A DNA stretch of 60,183 nucleotides from an uncultured Phycisphaerales bacterium (GCA_937927975.1 CALEZT010000280.1:1-60183), one strand, 5' to 3'; positions 41,235 to 51,592 are shown, counted from the first letter of the stretch. Numbers and translations: made by a program. The notes: generated by a model from the letters alone, not told the origin.

Positions 41235-44200
41235 CTACGAGACGACCCATCCGAGTTGTCTCACTGCATTCATCAGGTCGTCGAAGGCACTCTGCAACTG
41301 CGGCATCAGCATCGCCACTTGCTCCCGGTCATTCGCCCGGCTGGCCAGTTCCACATCGGATGCGATCCGGCGCAAAGCCTCTGCGTTGACGTTGGCTGCC
41401 GCGCCTTTGATCGTGTGAGCATAACGTGCGCTGAGAGACAGTTCCCCTGCGGCTACGGACTTGGTCAGTTGCTCCACAAGTTCCGGCGTGCTCGCACACA
41501 GAGCCACGACGATTTCTCTGGCCAGGTTCTCATCTCCCTGAAGGCGTTTCACGAAACCGTCGGAATCGAAGACCACAGCGGGGGTTTCGAACGACATCCC
41601 GGCGTTCGCAACAGCCTCCTCTGTGGGCGTTGCACTGGTGGGATGGTCAGTCGTGTCAACCCTTTCGCCCAGCCATCGTCCCAGTACCGAGGCCAAGGCC
41701 CCGGAGTCGATCGGTTTGGAGACATAGTCGTTCATTCCGACGTTCAGGAACCGCTCCTTGTCTCCTTGGAGCGCATGAGCCGTCATCGCAACGATGATCA
41801 CGTCGTGATTGAGAACCGCGGATTCCGGGCTCCGGATGTGTGCGGTGGCTTCCACGCCGTCCATTTCGGGCATCTGCACATCCATCAACACCAGGTCGTA
41901 GACGCTCTCCTCCATCGCTCGGACGGCCTCGGCTCCGTTGGCAGCCACATCCGCTTGTATGCCGAGCTTCCGGAGCATCCCGAGGGCCACTCGCTGATTG
42001 ACGGGATTGTCTTCTGCCAGGAGAATCCTCGCCGTATCCAGTTGCCCGTGGGACGCGGACGGAAGACCATCGGTTTGGGAGGTCGTGTTGGAGTCGGCTG
42101 CGCCGCCCAAGAGCACGTTCAACCGGCGAAACAGCTCCGACGGGCGGACGGGCTTGCTCAGGACAGCTGCAAAGCCGATTTGCGTCAGGTCACCCCGACT
42201 GTCGTGTTGGCCGAGAGAGGTCATCAGGACGAGATGCGTATTGCGGAACCGCTCGTCGGACTTGATCGCGCGACCCAGTGTTTCTCCATCCATGCCGGGC
42301 ATCTGCATATCGATGATAACCACCTCGAACGGCTGGCCCGCCTCGTGCGCATCGGCCATCTGTCGCAGTGCCATGGGACCGTCCGCCGTCTCGCCTACCT
42401 TCGTTCCCCAGGAAGCCAGTCGGGCCACGAGAATCTGGCGATTGGTCGCGTTGTCGTCCACCACCAGAAGGCGCGCCCCTTCCATCGTGGCCACGGACGC
42501 GCCCTTGCGGTGCCCAGGCGAGCCTTTCCAGAACAACCGCACGGTGAACCAGAACTCCGAGCCCTTTCCCTCTTCGCTGTGGACCCCGATTTCGCCGCCC
42601 ATCTTCTCTGCAAGCTGTCTGGAGATGGCCAGCCCCAGTCCCGTCCCCCCGTACTTGCGGGTCGTCGATCCATCCACCTGCGTGAACTTCTGAAAGAGCA
42701 GAGGGATCTTGTCTTCCGGGATGCCGATGCCGGTGTCCCGGACGGAGAAGCGCAGCATCACCTCGCCCGCGGCCTCCGTCACGACGGTCGCCCGCACCAC
42801 CACCTCTCCGGCGTGCGTGAACTTGATGGCGTTGTTGGCCAGGTTGACCAGAATCTGCCGCAGACGCGAGGGATCTCCGCGGAGGTGCGAGGGAACGCCG
42901 GGATCTGCAGCGCACAGGAATTCCAGTCCCTTCTCATGCGCTTGCACCGCAAGCAGACTCGTGAAATCCTCCAGGAGGTCGCGGATGTCGAACTCCGCCA
43001 TCTCCAGTTCCAATTTTCCGGCCTCGATCTTCGAGAAATCCAGAATATCGTTGATCAAGGACACCAGAGCCTCGCCGCTGTTCCGCACGGTTTCGGCGTA
43101 CTCGCGCTGTTCGTCGGTCAGTGGGGTATCCAGCAACAAACCGGTCATGCCGATGATCCCGTTCATCGGTGTTCGGATTTCGTGGCTCATGTTGGCCAGG
43201 AACTCGCTCTTGGCCTTGCTGGCCATCTCGGCCATCGCAGCCATGCGGTTGGCGAAGACCGTCTGTTCCTCCAGGTGCCGGTTCAGGCTCTTCGTTTCGG
43301 CCAGCGTTTCCCGAAGTTTCTCCTCCACCGCTTTGCGTCGGGTGATATCCGAGCGCGTGCCGCTCATGAGCAGCGGTTTGTGGTCATCGGTCCATTCCAC
43401 CACCTTCCCGCGGTCGTGGACCCAAACCCAGAAGCCGTCCTTGTGCCTCATTCTGCATTCGTAGTCATAGGCGTCCAGCTCACTCGCGAAGTGACGGACC
43501 AGCAGCTCTTGCATGCGATTGCGATCATCCGGATGACATCCGTCGAGCCACGTCTGGATCGTGACCGGTGTCAGTTCGTCGGAAGAACCGCCGACGATCT
43601 GAGTCCATCGGTCGTTCACAACCAGCTCTCCGGATTGGAGATGCCACTCCCAGGCGCCGACGTTGGTGCCATGGATGATGCTGCTCAACCGCTTTTGTTC
43701 GACTCGCAGCTGCTCCTCAACCTGCTTGAGTTTGGTGATATCCACGATCACCGTCAGGAGGTGCTCTCTTCCCTGACTGAGGATCAACTCGCCGGCGAAG
43801 ATGCCGTCGAGGATTGTCCCCTCGCGCGACCGGACCTGCAGCTCGCAGTCCGTGATGCGTTTCTCCTTTCGAAGCCGCTCCGCAATGACGGATCTCTGAT
43901 CGGGATGCACGAAGAGGCCGAGTTCCCCCCAGGTCCTCCCGACGACATCCTCCCGTGAGTACCCGAGCGTCTTGAGGAAGGCGTTGTTTACGTCGCAGAA
44001 CCGGCCTTCCGGCAGGGTGGACAAGGCCATGAGAGCGGGATTGTTGCGGAACAGGCGTTCGAATTGCTGCTGGGCTTCCTGCTCGACGCGGAGGTCGCGA
44101 CTGGTGGCGAAGAGACAGTCCGTTCCATTCCATCGACCCCACCAGGTGTGTGTTTCCACGGGAATATGCTTCCCGTCCTTGTCAATCAAGGGCAGTCGGT

Positions 44201-46496
44201 ATCTGTCGTGCTTGCCTCGCAAGGCTGTGGCGATGACCTCCTTGGCCTCCTCACGAACCTGCGCCGGATAGAGGTCCGACACGCACATGGTCATCAGTTC
44301 CTCCTGGCTGTACCCCAGCTTGTGCGAGGCAGTCTGATTGGCCGAAAGAACCTGCCCCGCGGGGCTTGCCACGATGACCATGTCGTCGATCGTGTCAAAG
44401 AAGGTGCGGAAGTTCAACTCCTTCTCGGCCAGGACCTCCTCCATCCGCTTGCGATCGGCGATGTCCACGAAGGACTCCAGCAACTTCTCACGGCCGCGGA
44501 GCCAGATGCGCCTTGCCGATTTGAGGATGGGAATGGAAGTCCCGTCGCTGCGCAGCATGAGACGATCCGAATTGTCGATGATCTGTCCCTTGTCCGTGAT
44601 CGGACAAGCGCCGGTTTGGGCCGGGCACAGGAATCGCTGGCACTTGTGCCCGATGATCTCTTCGGGCGGGGCCCTGAACAACGTAGCCGCAGTAGGATTC
44701 GCAGCCTCAATCGTATGGGATTCGGCGTCCACAATCACAACGCCAACCGTCAGACTGTTCAAGAGGGTGCGATGGAACTCATTGCTCTCGTGCAATTCTG
44801 CGGTGCGGATCGCGACCTGACGTTCCAGTTCTTCTCGTCGGCGCGTCAGAAGCGTCACCAAGGCCGTGACCATCGCGGTCAGCAGCAAGCCCGCAGCAAG
44901 GGAATTCCATTTGGCCTGTGCGGCATGGGTCGAAAGGAACCGAGGCCCGGGATAAGTCACGAACGCATAGACTCGCCCGAAGGCAAGAATCGGTCTCACA
45001 AACCTCAGGCTGCTTGCACAATCGGACGTCCACCTCTCCGGCGTCCAGTTCTCCCCTTCCGAAGGGGGCCGTGTCGACGCCAACAGAAGGGGCTCTGTAT
45101 CGCTCTGGAGCTGACACAAGTCGACATGCGAGTCCATCTGGCCTGTGGCACTTAGGAGCATGGACTCAAGACGAAGCACCACGAGAGCAAATCCGCGCAG
45201 CCGTGGCGTCGTATCCCCTGTGAGAACCGGCCGGCATACGAGGATGCCCGTCTGGGAATCGGTGTCCTGGATGAGTGTAATGGGATCTGTTGCCGTCATG
45301 AGTCCCGTGCTCTTGGCCCGCTCCAGCGATGCCGAGCGTTTGGGCTCCGAACCCAGATCATACCCCATCGCCTGTTCGTTTCCAGCCAGAGGCTCCACGT
45401 AGTACACAGGGTAATAGACGCCGCGACTTGCAGCAGGCGAGCGGACACCCTGCGTGTTCGTCTCCCACACGCGGAACTCCGGAAAACCGTCGCGACGCGC
45501 CTCGTCTTCCAGGGGGATCCTGTCTTCCTCCGCCACGGCAGGAACCCACGCCCATGCTTGAACCGTAGTCTCACTCGTCAGATACTGTGCGAAGGTTCGG
45601 AATTCGTGCCGTCCGACCTGGACGCCGGCTTCGAGGAAACGCGCCAGTCCTTCCAGTTGATCGTCGCGGATGCACTGAAGGGCGTCTGCTACATAGGCTG
45701 TGTCGGTGGTCGCAATGTGGGAGAAGTCCTCCCACGTCGAGCACCTCTCGTTGCCATCGGCGACAAAAGCAAGAAAGAGCGTGGCCGTCAGGCCGAGGGC
45801 CATGCTGCTGACGGCCTCCGCGTGCTGAAACAGCCACCGGGGCTCGCATACGCGACGCCTGTCTCGCCGCCACAGGAGCACGCCGCTGAAGGAGAAGACA
45901 ACAACCCCGGCGAGCGTGAACAGACCCGGCACGATCCCCGCCCGTCTGACATTCCGTTGCCAGTTCCCGGCGCCGATGTCGATTCCGACAGCGGCCTCCA
46001 ATGTGCCGCCCTGCCCTCCGTGAACGGGGGCAAAGGCGCTGATCCAGACACCCCAACGATCCGTATAGGGGCCTTCTGTCTCCCCGTGTCGCTTGGCAAA
46101 GACACGATGACAGGCGCCGGGCGCCTCGTCATAGACCTGGCCGGCCGGCGACTCATCCTCTGAACCTGGCGGTTCAGAATCCACGTAGAAGAACACCGCC
46201 CCATCGGCCTTTTTTCCAAGCAGATAGATAAATCGGCATTGGGGCAAGATGCTGCGGACCTGCGAAAGCTGTTCCTTGATGCGCAAGTACTCCGGCTTGT
46301 CGCTGTCGGCCGGCGTGCCGGTCAATGCCGTCAGGCATCTGACATCTATGGCTTGACCAATCAAAGTGGCGTTCCGTATCAGCGTCTCTCGCATCCGGCA
46401 GGCCTTCCGCTGCATCGTATGCGCAGTGACAACCGCCCCGGAAGCCGCTATCACGACGGCTCCAACGCCCCATAACCACAATGCTCGTTTGCTCAT
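41235..46496 (-). CDS. Membrane hybrid sensor histidine kinase with two sensor modules, four PAS domains, two receivers and Hpt
   Basis: 1753 residues from the ATG at 46496 (in-frame starts at 46511 and GTG 46619 possible). In order: helix 8-26; first extracytoplasmic region 27-185; helices near 190-208 and 225-246; a CHASE-like region about 255-510 ([21 protein letters not shown]); helix 533-550; PAS domains about 570-690, 695-805, 810-925 and 930-1055, the first with a Cys cluster ([13 protein letters not shown]); HisKA with SHEIRTPMN (phospho-His 1105); HATPase with N, G1 and G2 boxes ([24 protein letters not shown]); receivers with Asp1396 and Asp1539; and Hpt with [11 protein letters not shown] (His1694). 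It senses unknown external signals and runs a full phosphorelay. The response regulator at 46843 is divergent and lacks an output domain. Confidence 0.92.
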   Translation of the reverse strand: MSKRALWLWGVGAVVIAASGAVVTAHTMQRKACRMRETLIRNATLIGQAIDVRCLTALTGTPADSDKPEYLRIKEQLSQVRSILPQCRFIYLLGKKADGAVFFYVDSEPPGSEDESPAGQVYDEAPGACHRVFAKRHGETEGPYTDRWGVWISAFAPVHGGQGGTLEAAVGIDIGAGNWQRNVRRAGIVPGLFTLAGVVVFSFSGVLLWRRDRRRVCEPRWLFQHAEAVSSMALGLTATLFLAFVADGNERCSTWEDFSHIATTDTAYVADALQCIRDDQLEGLARFLEAGVQVGRHEFRTFAQYLTSETTVQAWAWVPAVAEEDRIPLEDEARRDGFPEFRVWETNTQGVRSPAASRGVYYPVYYVEPLAGNEQAMGYDLGSEPKRSASLERAKSTGLMTATDPITLIQDTDSQTGILVCRPVLTGDTTPRLRGFALVVLRLESMLLSATGQMDSHVDLCQLQSDTEPLLLASTRPPSEGENWTPERWTSDCASSLRFVRPILAFGRVYAFVTYPGPRFLSTHAAQAKWNSLAAGLLLTAMVTALVTLLTRRREELERQVAIRTAELHESNEFHRTLLNSLTVGVVIVDAESHTIEAANPTAATLFRAPPEEIIGHKCQRFLCPAQTGACPITDKGQIIDNSDRLMLRSDGTSIPILKSARRIWLRGREKLLESFVDIADRKRMEEVLAEKELNFRTFFDTIDDMVIVASPAGQVLSANQTASHKLGYSQEELMTMCVSDLYPAQVREEAKEVIATALRGKHDRYRLPLIDKDGKHIPVETHTWWGRWNGTDCLFATSRDLRVEQEAQQQFERLFRNNPALMALSTLPEGRFCDVNNAFLKTLGYSREDVVGRTWGELGLFVHPDQRSVIAERLRKEKRITDCELQVRSREGTILDGIFAGELILSQGREHLLTVIVDITKLKQVEEQLRVEQKRLSSIIHGTNVGAWEWHLQSGELVVNDRWTQIVGGSSDELTPVTIQTWLDGCHPDDRNRMQELLVRHFASELDAYDYECRMRHKDGFWVWVHDRGKVVEWTDDHKPLLMSGTRSDITRRKAVEEKLRETLAETKSLNRHLEEQTVFANRMAAMAEMASKAKSEFLANMSHEIRTPMNGIIGMTGLLLDTPLTDEQREYAETVRNSGEALVSLINDILDFSKIEAGKLELEMAEFDIRDLLEDFTSLLAVQAHEKGLEFLCAADPGVPSHLRGDPSRLRQILVNLANNAIKFTHAGEVVVRATVVTEAAGEVMLRFSVRDTGIGIPEDKIPLLFQKFTQVDGSTTRKYGGTGLGLAISRQLAEKMGGEIGVHSEEGKGSEFWFTVRLFWKGSPGHRKGASVATMEGARLLVVDDNATNRQILVARLASWGTKVGETADGPMALRQMADAHEAGQPFEVVIIDMQMPGMDGETLGRAIKSDERFRNTHLVLMTSLGQHDSRGDLTQIGFAAVLSKPVRPSELFRRLNVLLGGAADSNTTSQTDGLPSASHGQLDTARILLAEDNPVNQRVALGMLRKLGIQADVAANGAEAVRAMEESVYDLVLMDVQMPEMDGVEATAHIRSPESAVLNHDVIIVAMTAHALQGDKERFLNVGMNDYVSKPIDSGALASVLGRWLGERVDTTDHPTSATPTEEAVANAGMSFETPAVVFDSDGFVKRLQGDENLAREIVVALCASTPELVEQLTKSVAAGELSLSARYAHTIKGAAANVNAEALRRIASDVELASRANDREQVAMLMPQLQSAFDDLMNAVRQLGWVVS

Positions 46497-46842
46497 GTCC
46501 GTCTCGGTCATCCTGTTTTGGTTGCGTCTTTCAGTCCCCGACGGTCCTTCATTTCCATTGAAGTCGCCATTATCAATGTGAGAACGCCGCTTTGTCTGTG
46601 AAGCCGGTGCCTCCTTCACGACGTGTGGCGACGGTGCGATCCATCACTCTATCGTCATGCAGAAGCGTCCGCTTGATGGGGACAAAACGCGTCCTGTGAG
46701 TCTCGATACCCTGCCTTTGCCCAGTGCCGGAGAGAAAGGCCGTCTGTATGCGAAAGCGTAAAGAGCGCGTCGGTTCTATCCGATATTCGCATACAACAGA
46801 GCTACGCTGCCGATACATCGATTTGTCAGTAGGAGGATTGAA
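46497..46842. other. Divergent intergenic region between the hybrid kinase and the response regulator
   Basis: 346 nt without a confident gene. Because in-frame GTG and ATG codons extend the kinase frame to 46619, part may be coding. A GATAAT box lies on the minus strand (46567-46573 region), but I see no convincing -35. AGGAGG at the right end serves the response regulator. Confidence 0.4.
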
Positions 46843-47238
46843 ATGAAGTTTCTCATCGCGGAAGACGAACTCACGAGTCGCCTGCTGCTGCAGAATATGT
46901 TGAATCGCTATGGGAAGTGCCACCTCGCGACCAACGGTCTGGATGCCGTCAAGGCCGTTCGTGATGCGCTGGAAGCGGGCGAACCCTATGATCTGATCTG
47001 CCTCGATATCGAAATGCCGCAGATGGACGGACATACCGCGTTGAAAGAGATCCGCGCTGCGGAGGAATCCCATGGAATCACCTCCGACAATGCGGCCACG
47101 GTCGTAATGACGACGGTTTCAGAGAAGACGCAGGACGTGACCATGGCGTATGACAGACTGTGCGATGGGTATCTGGTCAAGCCGATCGCGAAAGTCGACC
47201 TCATGGTATACCTTCAGACTGCTGGGCTTTTCACCTAG
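46843..47238 (+). CDS. Single-domain response regulator (CheY-like receiver)
   Basis: 131 residues; strong AGGAGG 7 nt before the ATG. Receiver features: acidic pair IAEDE at 6-9, phospho-acceptor Asp55 in ICLDIEMPQMDG, Thr in VVMTTVSE near 90, and Lys in GYLVKPIAK near 110. There is no DNA-binding or enzymatic output domain, so it passes phosphate on or acts by protein contact. It is transcribed away from the hybrid kinase and is its most likely partner, perhaps via the kinase's Hpt domain. Confidence 0.9.
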   Translation: MKFLIAEDELTSRLLLQNMLNRYGKCHLATNGLDAVKAVRDALEAGEPYDLICLDIEMPQMDGHTALKEIRAAEESHGITSDNAATVVMTTVSEKTQDVTMAYDRLCDGYLVKPIAKVDLMVYLQTAGLFT

Positions 47239-47270
47239 GACTGGGAGCTATTGCCGGGTAGCACAAGAAG

Positions 47271-47301
47271 AAGGGCGGCTGTCCCTGGACGAGCCGCCCT
47301 T
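47271..47301 (-). terminator. Terminator hairpin between the response regulator and the aminotransferase
   Basis: AAGGGCGGCT (47271-47280) pairs perfectly with AGCCGCCCTT (47292-47301), 11-nt loop. On the minus strand it is followed by CTTCTTGTGCT, moderately T-rich, fitting termination of the aminotransferase transcript; on the plus strand there is no T-run. Confidence 0.6.
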
Positions 47302-47330
47302 GAAGACTTGCGTCTATTGCCTCTTTCGGC

Positions 47331-48422
47331 CTACTTGATTTCTTCGCCGATCCAGCCGCAGAGTTCTTGCACTTCTGCCAGTGTGATGTCGCCCATGTGG
47401 GCGATGCGGAAGGTTTTGTCCTTGAGGTCGCCGTAGCCGGCGCTGAAGATCGTGTTGTGTTTGGCCTTGACGGCCTTGATGACGTCGCCGACGTTGATGC
47501 CGCGGGTGTTCTTGACCGTGGTCAGCGTGTTCGAGGCGTACTTCTCGTCGCAGAACAGCTCGAAGCCCTTGCTCTTGGCCCAGCCCCGGCAGAAATCGGC
47601 CATCTTCTTGTGTCGTGCCCAGACGTTCTCGATACCCTCCTTGACGAGCTTCGTGCACTGATAGTGCAGGCCCATGATGTGCGGGATGCTCGGGGTCACG
47701 AGCGTCTGGTTCTTCTCGGCGGCCTTGGCCCACTGGATGAAGTCGAAGTAGTACCCGCGACCCGGCACGCTCTTGGCCTTTTCGACCGCCCGCTTGCTGA
47801 CGGCGGCGACCGTGAAGCCCGGCGGCAGGGCAAACGCCTTCTGCACCGAGGCGAACGCGACGTCCCAGCCCAGGTCGTCGAAGTGGATCGGCTGGCCGAT
47901 CATGCCGCTGACGGCGTCCACGAAGACCAGCACGTTCGGGTGCTTGGCCTTCATCATTTTGGCGATGTCGTAGATCGGGTTCATCAGACCGGTGCTGGTT
48001 TCGTTGTAGATCAGCGTGATCGCGGCGTACTTGCCGGCGGAGAGCTTGGCGTCGATCTCTTCGGGCAGCGTCGGCTTGCCCCATTCGACCTTGAGCAGAT
48101 CGACCTTGCGTCCGCACTCCTTCACGACGTCGCCCCACTTGTCGCTGAACGCGCCGCAGCAGGTGGCCAGGACCGTCTCGTCAGGGTGCACGCAGTTGCG
48201 GATCGAGGCCTCCCAGAGGCCTGAGCCGCTGGAGGTCGAGAGGAAGATGTACTGATTCGTGAACAGCAGCTTCTTGAGCATGTCCGCGACTTCGCCGTGG
48301 AGCACGCCGTACTCCTTGTCGCGATGGCCAAGAGTCGGACGGGCCAGTTGCTGCAGGACGTCGTCATTGACCTTCACAGGTCCTGGGATGAACAATCTCG
48401 GCGGGTTTTTCCAGTCTGCCAT
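47331..48422 (-). CDS. Class V PLP-dependent aminotransferase (phosphoserine/alanine-glyoxylate type)
   Basis: 363 residues. The N-terminus RLFIPGPVKVNDDVL and GHRDKEYGVLH are typical of the alanine-glyoxylate/serine-pyruvate/phosphoserine aminotransferase branch. STSSGSGLWEASIRN forms the phosphate-binding region; YNETSTGLMNP, VFVDAVSGMIG and ASVQKAFALPPGF give the cofactor Asp and the Schiff-base lysine (about 206). It transfers an amino group using PLP in the cytoplasm. Its pairing with the DUF1015 gene 16 nt upstream favours a role in serine biosynthesis as an atypical SerC, because DUF1015 genes often sit with serine-pathway genes. No serA is present here, so the assignment is tentative. 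Confidence 0.88.
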   Translation of the reverse strand: MADWKNPPRLFIPGPVKVNDDVLQQLARPTLGHRDKEYGVLHGEVADMLKKLLFTNQYIFLSTSSGSGLWEASIRNCVHPDETVLATCCGAFSDKWGDVVKECGRKVDLLKVEWGKPTLPEEIDAKLSAGKYAAITLIYNETSTGLMNPIYDIAKMMKAKHPNVLVFVDAVSGMIGQPIHFDDLGWDVAFASVQKAFALPPGFTVAAVSKRAVEKAKSVPGRGYYFDFIQWAKAAEKNQTLVTPSIPHIMGLHYQCTKLVKEGIENVWARHKKMADFCRGWAKSKGFELFCDEKYASNTLTTVKNTRGINVGDVIKAVKAKHNTIFSAGYGDLKDKTFRIAHMGDITLAEVQELCGWIGEEIK

Positions 48423-48438
48423 TTGGGGTCTCCAACAG

Positions 48439-49722
48439 TCACAGTTTTTGGATGGTCAACCCGGTGTACATCTTCGGGTAGAAGTAGGTTGATTTGTGGG
48501 GCATTCGTTCCCCGGCGTCGGTGATCTGGGCCAGTCGCTTCATCTTCACCGGATTCGTGAAGAACGCGACCTGCTTGCGGCCCGAGTCCACCTGGCGGAT
48601 GATCTCGTCGATGGCGTTGGGCATGTCCTTGACGTACTCGACGTATCTGGGGTCGCCCATCTTCTCCTCGTCCAGGCCGAGGATGCCTTCCAGGATGAGC
48701 TTCTGAAGCACCGCGACGTCGAGCGTTTGCCAGGCTTCGCTCTTGTCCGGGGCCGCGGCCTTCATGAGCGATTTGTCCTTGAGGACGGCGACGCAGAATT
48801 TGCCGTCGCCCAGGTAGATGCCCAGGGGAGTCTCATCCTTTTCATGCACGGCCTTCATGATCTTGAGCATGTCCGGTTTGCTGCCGATCTTCATCACGGT
48901 GAATCCCGGCGTCAGACGCGAGACGAATTCCTGCCAGTTGAAGCCGTCGAGACCGCCCACGACGCGGTGGGTCGCCAGCACGACGAGGCCCTTCTGGGCG
49001 GTGTTGGTGAAGGCGAGCATCTGGTACTTCGCGGCGGGGATACCGCTCTCTCGCATGTAGGTCAGGCCGGTCGTGTAGCGGTGGTGGCCGTCGGCGATGA
49101 TGACGCTTTTGTCGGCCATCATTTGCTCGATGGCCTGCATGTCGCCCTGGTCGGAGATGGCGAAAAGCTGGTGTCGGACGCCGTGGTCGTCCACAAAGTC
49201 GATCAGCGGTTTGCTCTCAGCAGCTTTGGCGACGGCCTTGTCGGCGACGCCCTGTGGGTCGTCGTAGAGCATGAAAACCAGCCCGAATCGGGCAGCGGTC
49301 GCTTTCTTGAGGTTCAGACGGTCCTGGACGGGCTTGGCGAACACCTGTTCGTGCGGACGGACGATCTTGCCGAACTCTTCGAGCTTGCCCAGGGCGATGA
49401 ACGTCAGCCGGCGATAGGCGACGCCGTCCAGCTCGAAGTCCTGGACGTACCCATAGATGGTGTCCTTGTCGTCCGGTCTGAGGACCCCCTCGGCGATCCA
49501 CTTCTGCAGGAACTCGGCGGCACGAGTGTATTGATTGTGTTGCCCATTGTCGGAGGGGGTCGTCTTGCCGCGGGTGATGCGAACGATGTTGTGTTCGCTC
49601 CGACGGTAGAGCAATTCCCGCTCCGCGTCGTTGATCACGTCGTAGGGCGGCGCAATGCACTTGCCCACGTCGCCGACGACGCGGGGATCGAACCGAAACG
49701 CTCTGAAAGGTCTTACTTCCAT
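48439..49722 (-). CDS. DUF1015 family protein (SerC-associated)
   Basis: 427 residues from the ATG at 49722, with AAGGA upstream. The N-terminus MEVRPFRAFRFDPRVVGDV and CIAPPYDVINDAERELL is the DUF1015 signature; further family blocks are IYGYVQDFEL, RPHEQVFAKPVQDRL, VIIADGHHRYTTGL (HH near 205) and VLATHRVV. The family's molecular function is unsettled; it is cytoplasmic and frequently adjacent to serine-biosynthesis genes. It is the first gene of a two-gene operon with the aminotransferase. A longer in-frame start at 49905 would translate a hairpin region and is unlikely. Confidence 0.9.
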   Translation of the reverse strand: MEVRPFRAFRFDPRVVGDVGKCIAPPYDVINDAERELLYRRSEHNIVRITRGKTTPSDNGQHNQYTRAAEFLQKWIAEGVLRPDDKDTIYGYVQDFELDGVAYRRLTFIALGKLEEFGKIVRPHEQVFAKPVQDRLNLKKATAARFGLVFMLYDDPQGVADKAVAKAAESKPLIDFVDDHGVRHQLFAISDQGDMQAIEQMMADKSVIIADGHHRYTTGLTYMRESGIPAAKYQMLAFTNTAQKGLVVLATHRVVGGLDGFNWQEFVSRLTPGFTVMKIGSKPDMLKIMKAVHEKDETPLGIYLGDGKFCVAVLKDKSLMKAAAPDKSEAWQTLDVAVLQKLILEGILGLDEEKMGDPRYVEYVKDMPNAIDEIIRQVDSGRKQVAFFTNPVKMKRLAQITDAGERMPHKSTYFYPKMYTGLTIQKL

Positions 49723-49798
49723 CCTGCTTTCCTTGCGCCCTTGCGATCCCGCACGATCCCCACCATCGCCCTGAGGTTTCGGCGGCCGCCGGTCAGGG

Positions 49799-49885
49799 CG
49801 ATATCCTCCAAGAGCCCGGAAGTCGCGCAGGACACTCCTGCCGGTTTCCGGGCTTCCAAGACTACGAAACCGCCGGATGATATCG
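49799..49885 (-). other. Nested three-level hairpin in the gap between nfnB and the DUF1015 gene
   Basis: The outer arms CGATATCCTCC (49799-49809) and GGATGATATCG (49875-49885) match at 10 of 11; the middle arms AGCCCGGAA/TTCCGGGCT (49813-49821, 49846-49854) and the inner arms GCAGGA/TCCTGC (49827-49832, 49836-49841) are perfect. It lies 77 nt before the DUF1015 start and 130 nt after nfnB, in the DUF1015 5' leader. The rest of the 295-nt gap shows nothing clear. It could be a leader RNA, a terminator-antiterminator or a repeat element. Confidence 0.45.
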
Positions 49886-50017
49886 GTCGGAGCCCCTGTT
49901 GTCAAGCAGGAACCCGCAGCGATCGGGGAGAACCTCTTTCAGAGTCACGCCGGGCAGGTGATTCACAGCATGCTGGCCCGCGACTTGTAAAATCCGACAC
50001 CGTCTGCGGCGTGGAGC

Positions 50018-51592
50018 CTACTTTCCAGCCAGGTACTCGTTCATCGCGGCGGCGGCGGTTCGGCCCTGGCCCATGGCCAGGATTACCGTTGCGGCGCCCA
50101 GGACGATGTCGCCGCCGGCGAAGACTCCCGGCATGGAGGTCCGGCACTGCTCGTCGACCACGATGTTGCCGTACTTGTTGAATTCCAGGCCCGGCGTGGT
50201 CTGTCGCATCAGCGGGTTGGCCAGATTGCCGATCGCGATGATCACCGTGTCAACTTCGATCTGGAACTCCGAGTTCGGGATCGCCACGGGCCGGCGACGG
50301 CCGCTCGCGTCGGGCTCGCCCAACTCGTACCGCAGGCACTCGATCGCGGTGACGTTGCCCGCCGCGTCGCCCAGGATCCGCTTGGGATTCTGGAGCAGGT
50401 GAAACTCGACTCCTTCCTCCTTGGCGTGATGGACTTCTTCGACCCTGGCAGGCATCTCCGCCTCGGTCCGGCGGTAGATCAGACAGACCTTCTCGGCGCC
50501 CAGGCGGACAGCGGTGCGGGCCGAGTCCATCGCGACGTTGCCGCCGCCGACCACCGCCACTCGCTTGGAGACCGCGATCGGTGTGTCGGTTCCTTTGCCG
50601 AAGTCATAGGCCTTCATCAGGTTCGCTCGCGTCAGGTACTCGTTGGCGCTGTAGACCCCGATGAGGGATTCGCCCTCGATGTTCATGAAGCTGGGCAGGC
50701 CTGCGCCGACGCCGATGTAGACCGCGTCGAAACCGTCATCTTTCATGAGTTGCTCGATCGTTCGCGTACGGCCGACGATGAAGTTGGTGACGATCCTGAC
50801 GCCCATCTTCTTGAGCGTTTCGAGCTCTTTCTGCACGATGGCTTTGGGGAGGCGAAACTCGGGGATGCCGTAGAGCATGACGCCGCCGGGTTTGTGGAAG
50901 GCCTCGAAGACGGTCACGTCGTGTCCGGCCCTGCGTGCGTCCGCAGCCGCGACAATGCCGCCGGGGCCGGAGCCGATGATGGCCACCTTCTTGCCTGTCG
51001 GCGGGGCCACAGTGGGAATCGTGGCGAGGGCGTCTCGCCCTTGCGCTCTTGTGTCGAGGGCATCTTGCCCTCGAAGCGAGGGCGTCCCGCGCGCGCCATG
51101 GGGCGTGCCCTTGTCCGACTGCGTGTCTGTGTCGGCCCAGTCGGCCACGAACCGTTCCAGCCGGCCGATGGAGACGGCTTTCGACACGTCCTTGAGACTC
51201 AGGCCCACTGTGCACTTCTCCTGGCACTGGACCTCCTGCGGACAGACGCGTCCGCACACCGCCGGCAGCAGGGAGCTTTCCTTGATGATGTCCAGGGCCT
51301 TGCCAAACTCGCCTTCAGCGACGGCGCCGACGAAGTCGCGGATGTTGATCCGCACCGGGCAACCCGCCACGCAAGGTGCGTTGCGGCACTGCAGGCAGCG
51401 CATCGCCTCGATCCGTGCCTGCTCCTGGGTATACCCCTGGGCGACCTCGCTGACGTTGCGACGTCGCACAGCGGGGTCCTGCTGGGGCATGTCCTGCGCC
51501 GGGATCGCCAGGCGGTCTTTGACTTTGAGCCCGCCATTATTCTGTTTCTGCACCAATTGATGCAACAACTGCGTTCGTTCTTCCTGAGTCAC
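50018..51592 (-). CDS. nfnB: NfnB-type NADPH oxidoreductase, large subunit of NADH-dependent reduced ferredoxin:NADP+ oxidoreductase
   Basis: 524 residues; GTG start with GAGG 8 nt upstream. The N-terminal iron-sulfur domain has two Cys clusters (CLQCRNAPCVAGCP near 66, CGRVCPQEVQCQEKC near 113). The FAD domain begins VAIIGSGPGGIVAA near 203 and the NADPH domain VAVVGGGNVAMDSA near 335. The C-terminus GVFAGGDIVLGAATVILAMGQGR is that of GltD-like flavoproteins. With the adjacent NfnA subunit it should form the cytoplasmic electron-bifurcating complex linking NADH, ferredoxin and NADPH; a glutamate-synthase small-subunit role is the alternative. Residues about 154-193, between the two domains, are a palindromic-repeat-encoded insert absent from a typical NfnB linker. 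Confidence 0.9.
   Translation of the reverse strand: MTQEERTQLLHQLVQKQNNGGLKVKDRLAIPAQDMPQQDPAVRRRNVSEVAQGYTQEQARIEAMRCLQCRNAPCVAGCPVRINIRDFVGAVAEGEFGKALDIIKESSLLPAVCGRVCPQEVQCQEKCTVGLSLKDVSKAVSIGRLERFVADWADTDTQSDKGTPHGARGTPSLRGQDALDTRAQGRDALATIPTVAPPTGKKVAIIGSGPGGIVAAADARRAGHDVTVFEAFHKPGGVMLYGIPEFRLPKAIVQKELETLKKMGVRIVTNFIVGRTRTIEQLMKDDGFDAVYIGVGAGLPSFMNIEGESLIGVYSANEYLTRANLMKAYDFGKGTDTPIAVSKRVAVVGGGNVAMDSARTAVRLGAEKVCLIYRRTEAEMPARVEEVHHAKEEGVEFHLLQNPKRILGDAAGNVTAIECLRYELGEPDASGRRRPVAIPNSEFQIEVDTVIIAIGNLANPLMRQTTPGLEFNKYGNIVVDEQCRTSMPGVFAGGDIVLGAATVILAMGQGRTAAAAMNEYLAGK
51014..51133. repeat. Palindromic repeat element inserted in frame in nfnB
   Basis: 120 nt (40 codons) between the Fe-S and FAD domains. 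It holds GGCGAG/CTCGCC (51023-51028, 51034-51039) and a perfect 9-bp hairpin TCGAGGGCA/TGCCCTCGA with a 3-nt loop (51054-51074). The 11-mer GCGAGGGCGTC occurs twice (51024-51034, 51076-51086). On the nfnB strand it encodes GQDALDTRAQGRDALAT. Confidence 0.7.

Noticed and set aside
41139..43958. Long open frame on the plus strand (939 codons)
   Set aside because: It is antisense to the receiver, Hpt and kinase domains of the hybrid kinase, whose motifs are unmistakable on the minus strand.
48496..50181. Plus-strand open frame of 561 codons over the DUF1015 gene
   Set aside because: It is the antisense shadow of DUF1015, with low-complexity composition.
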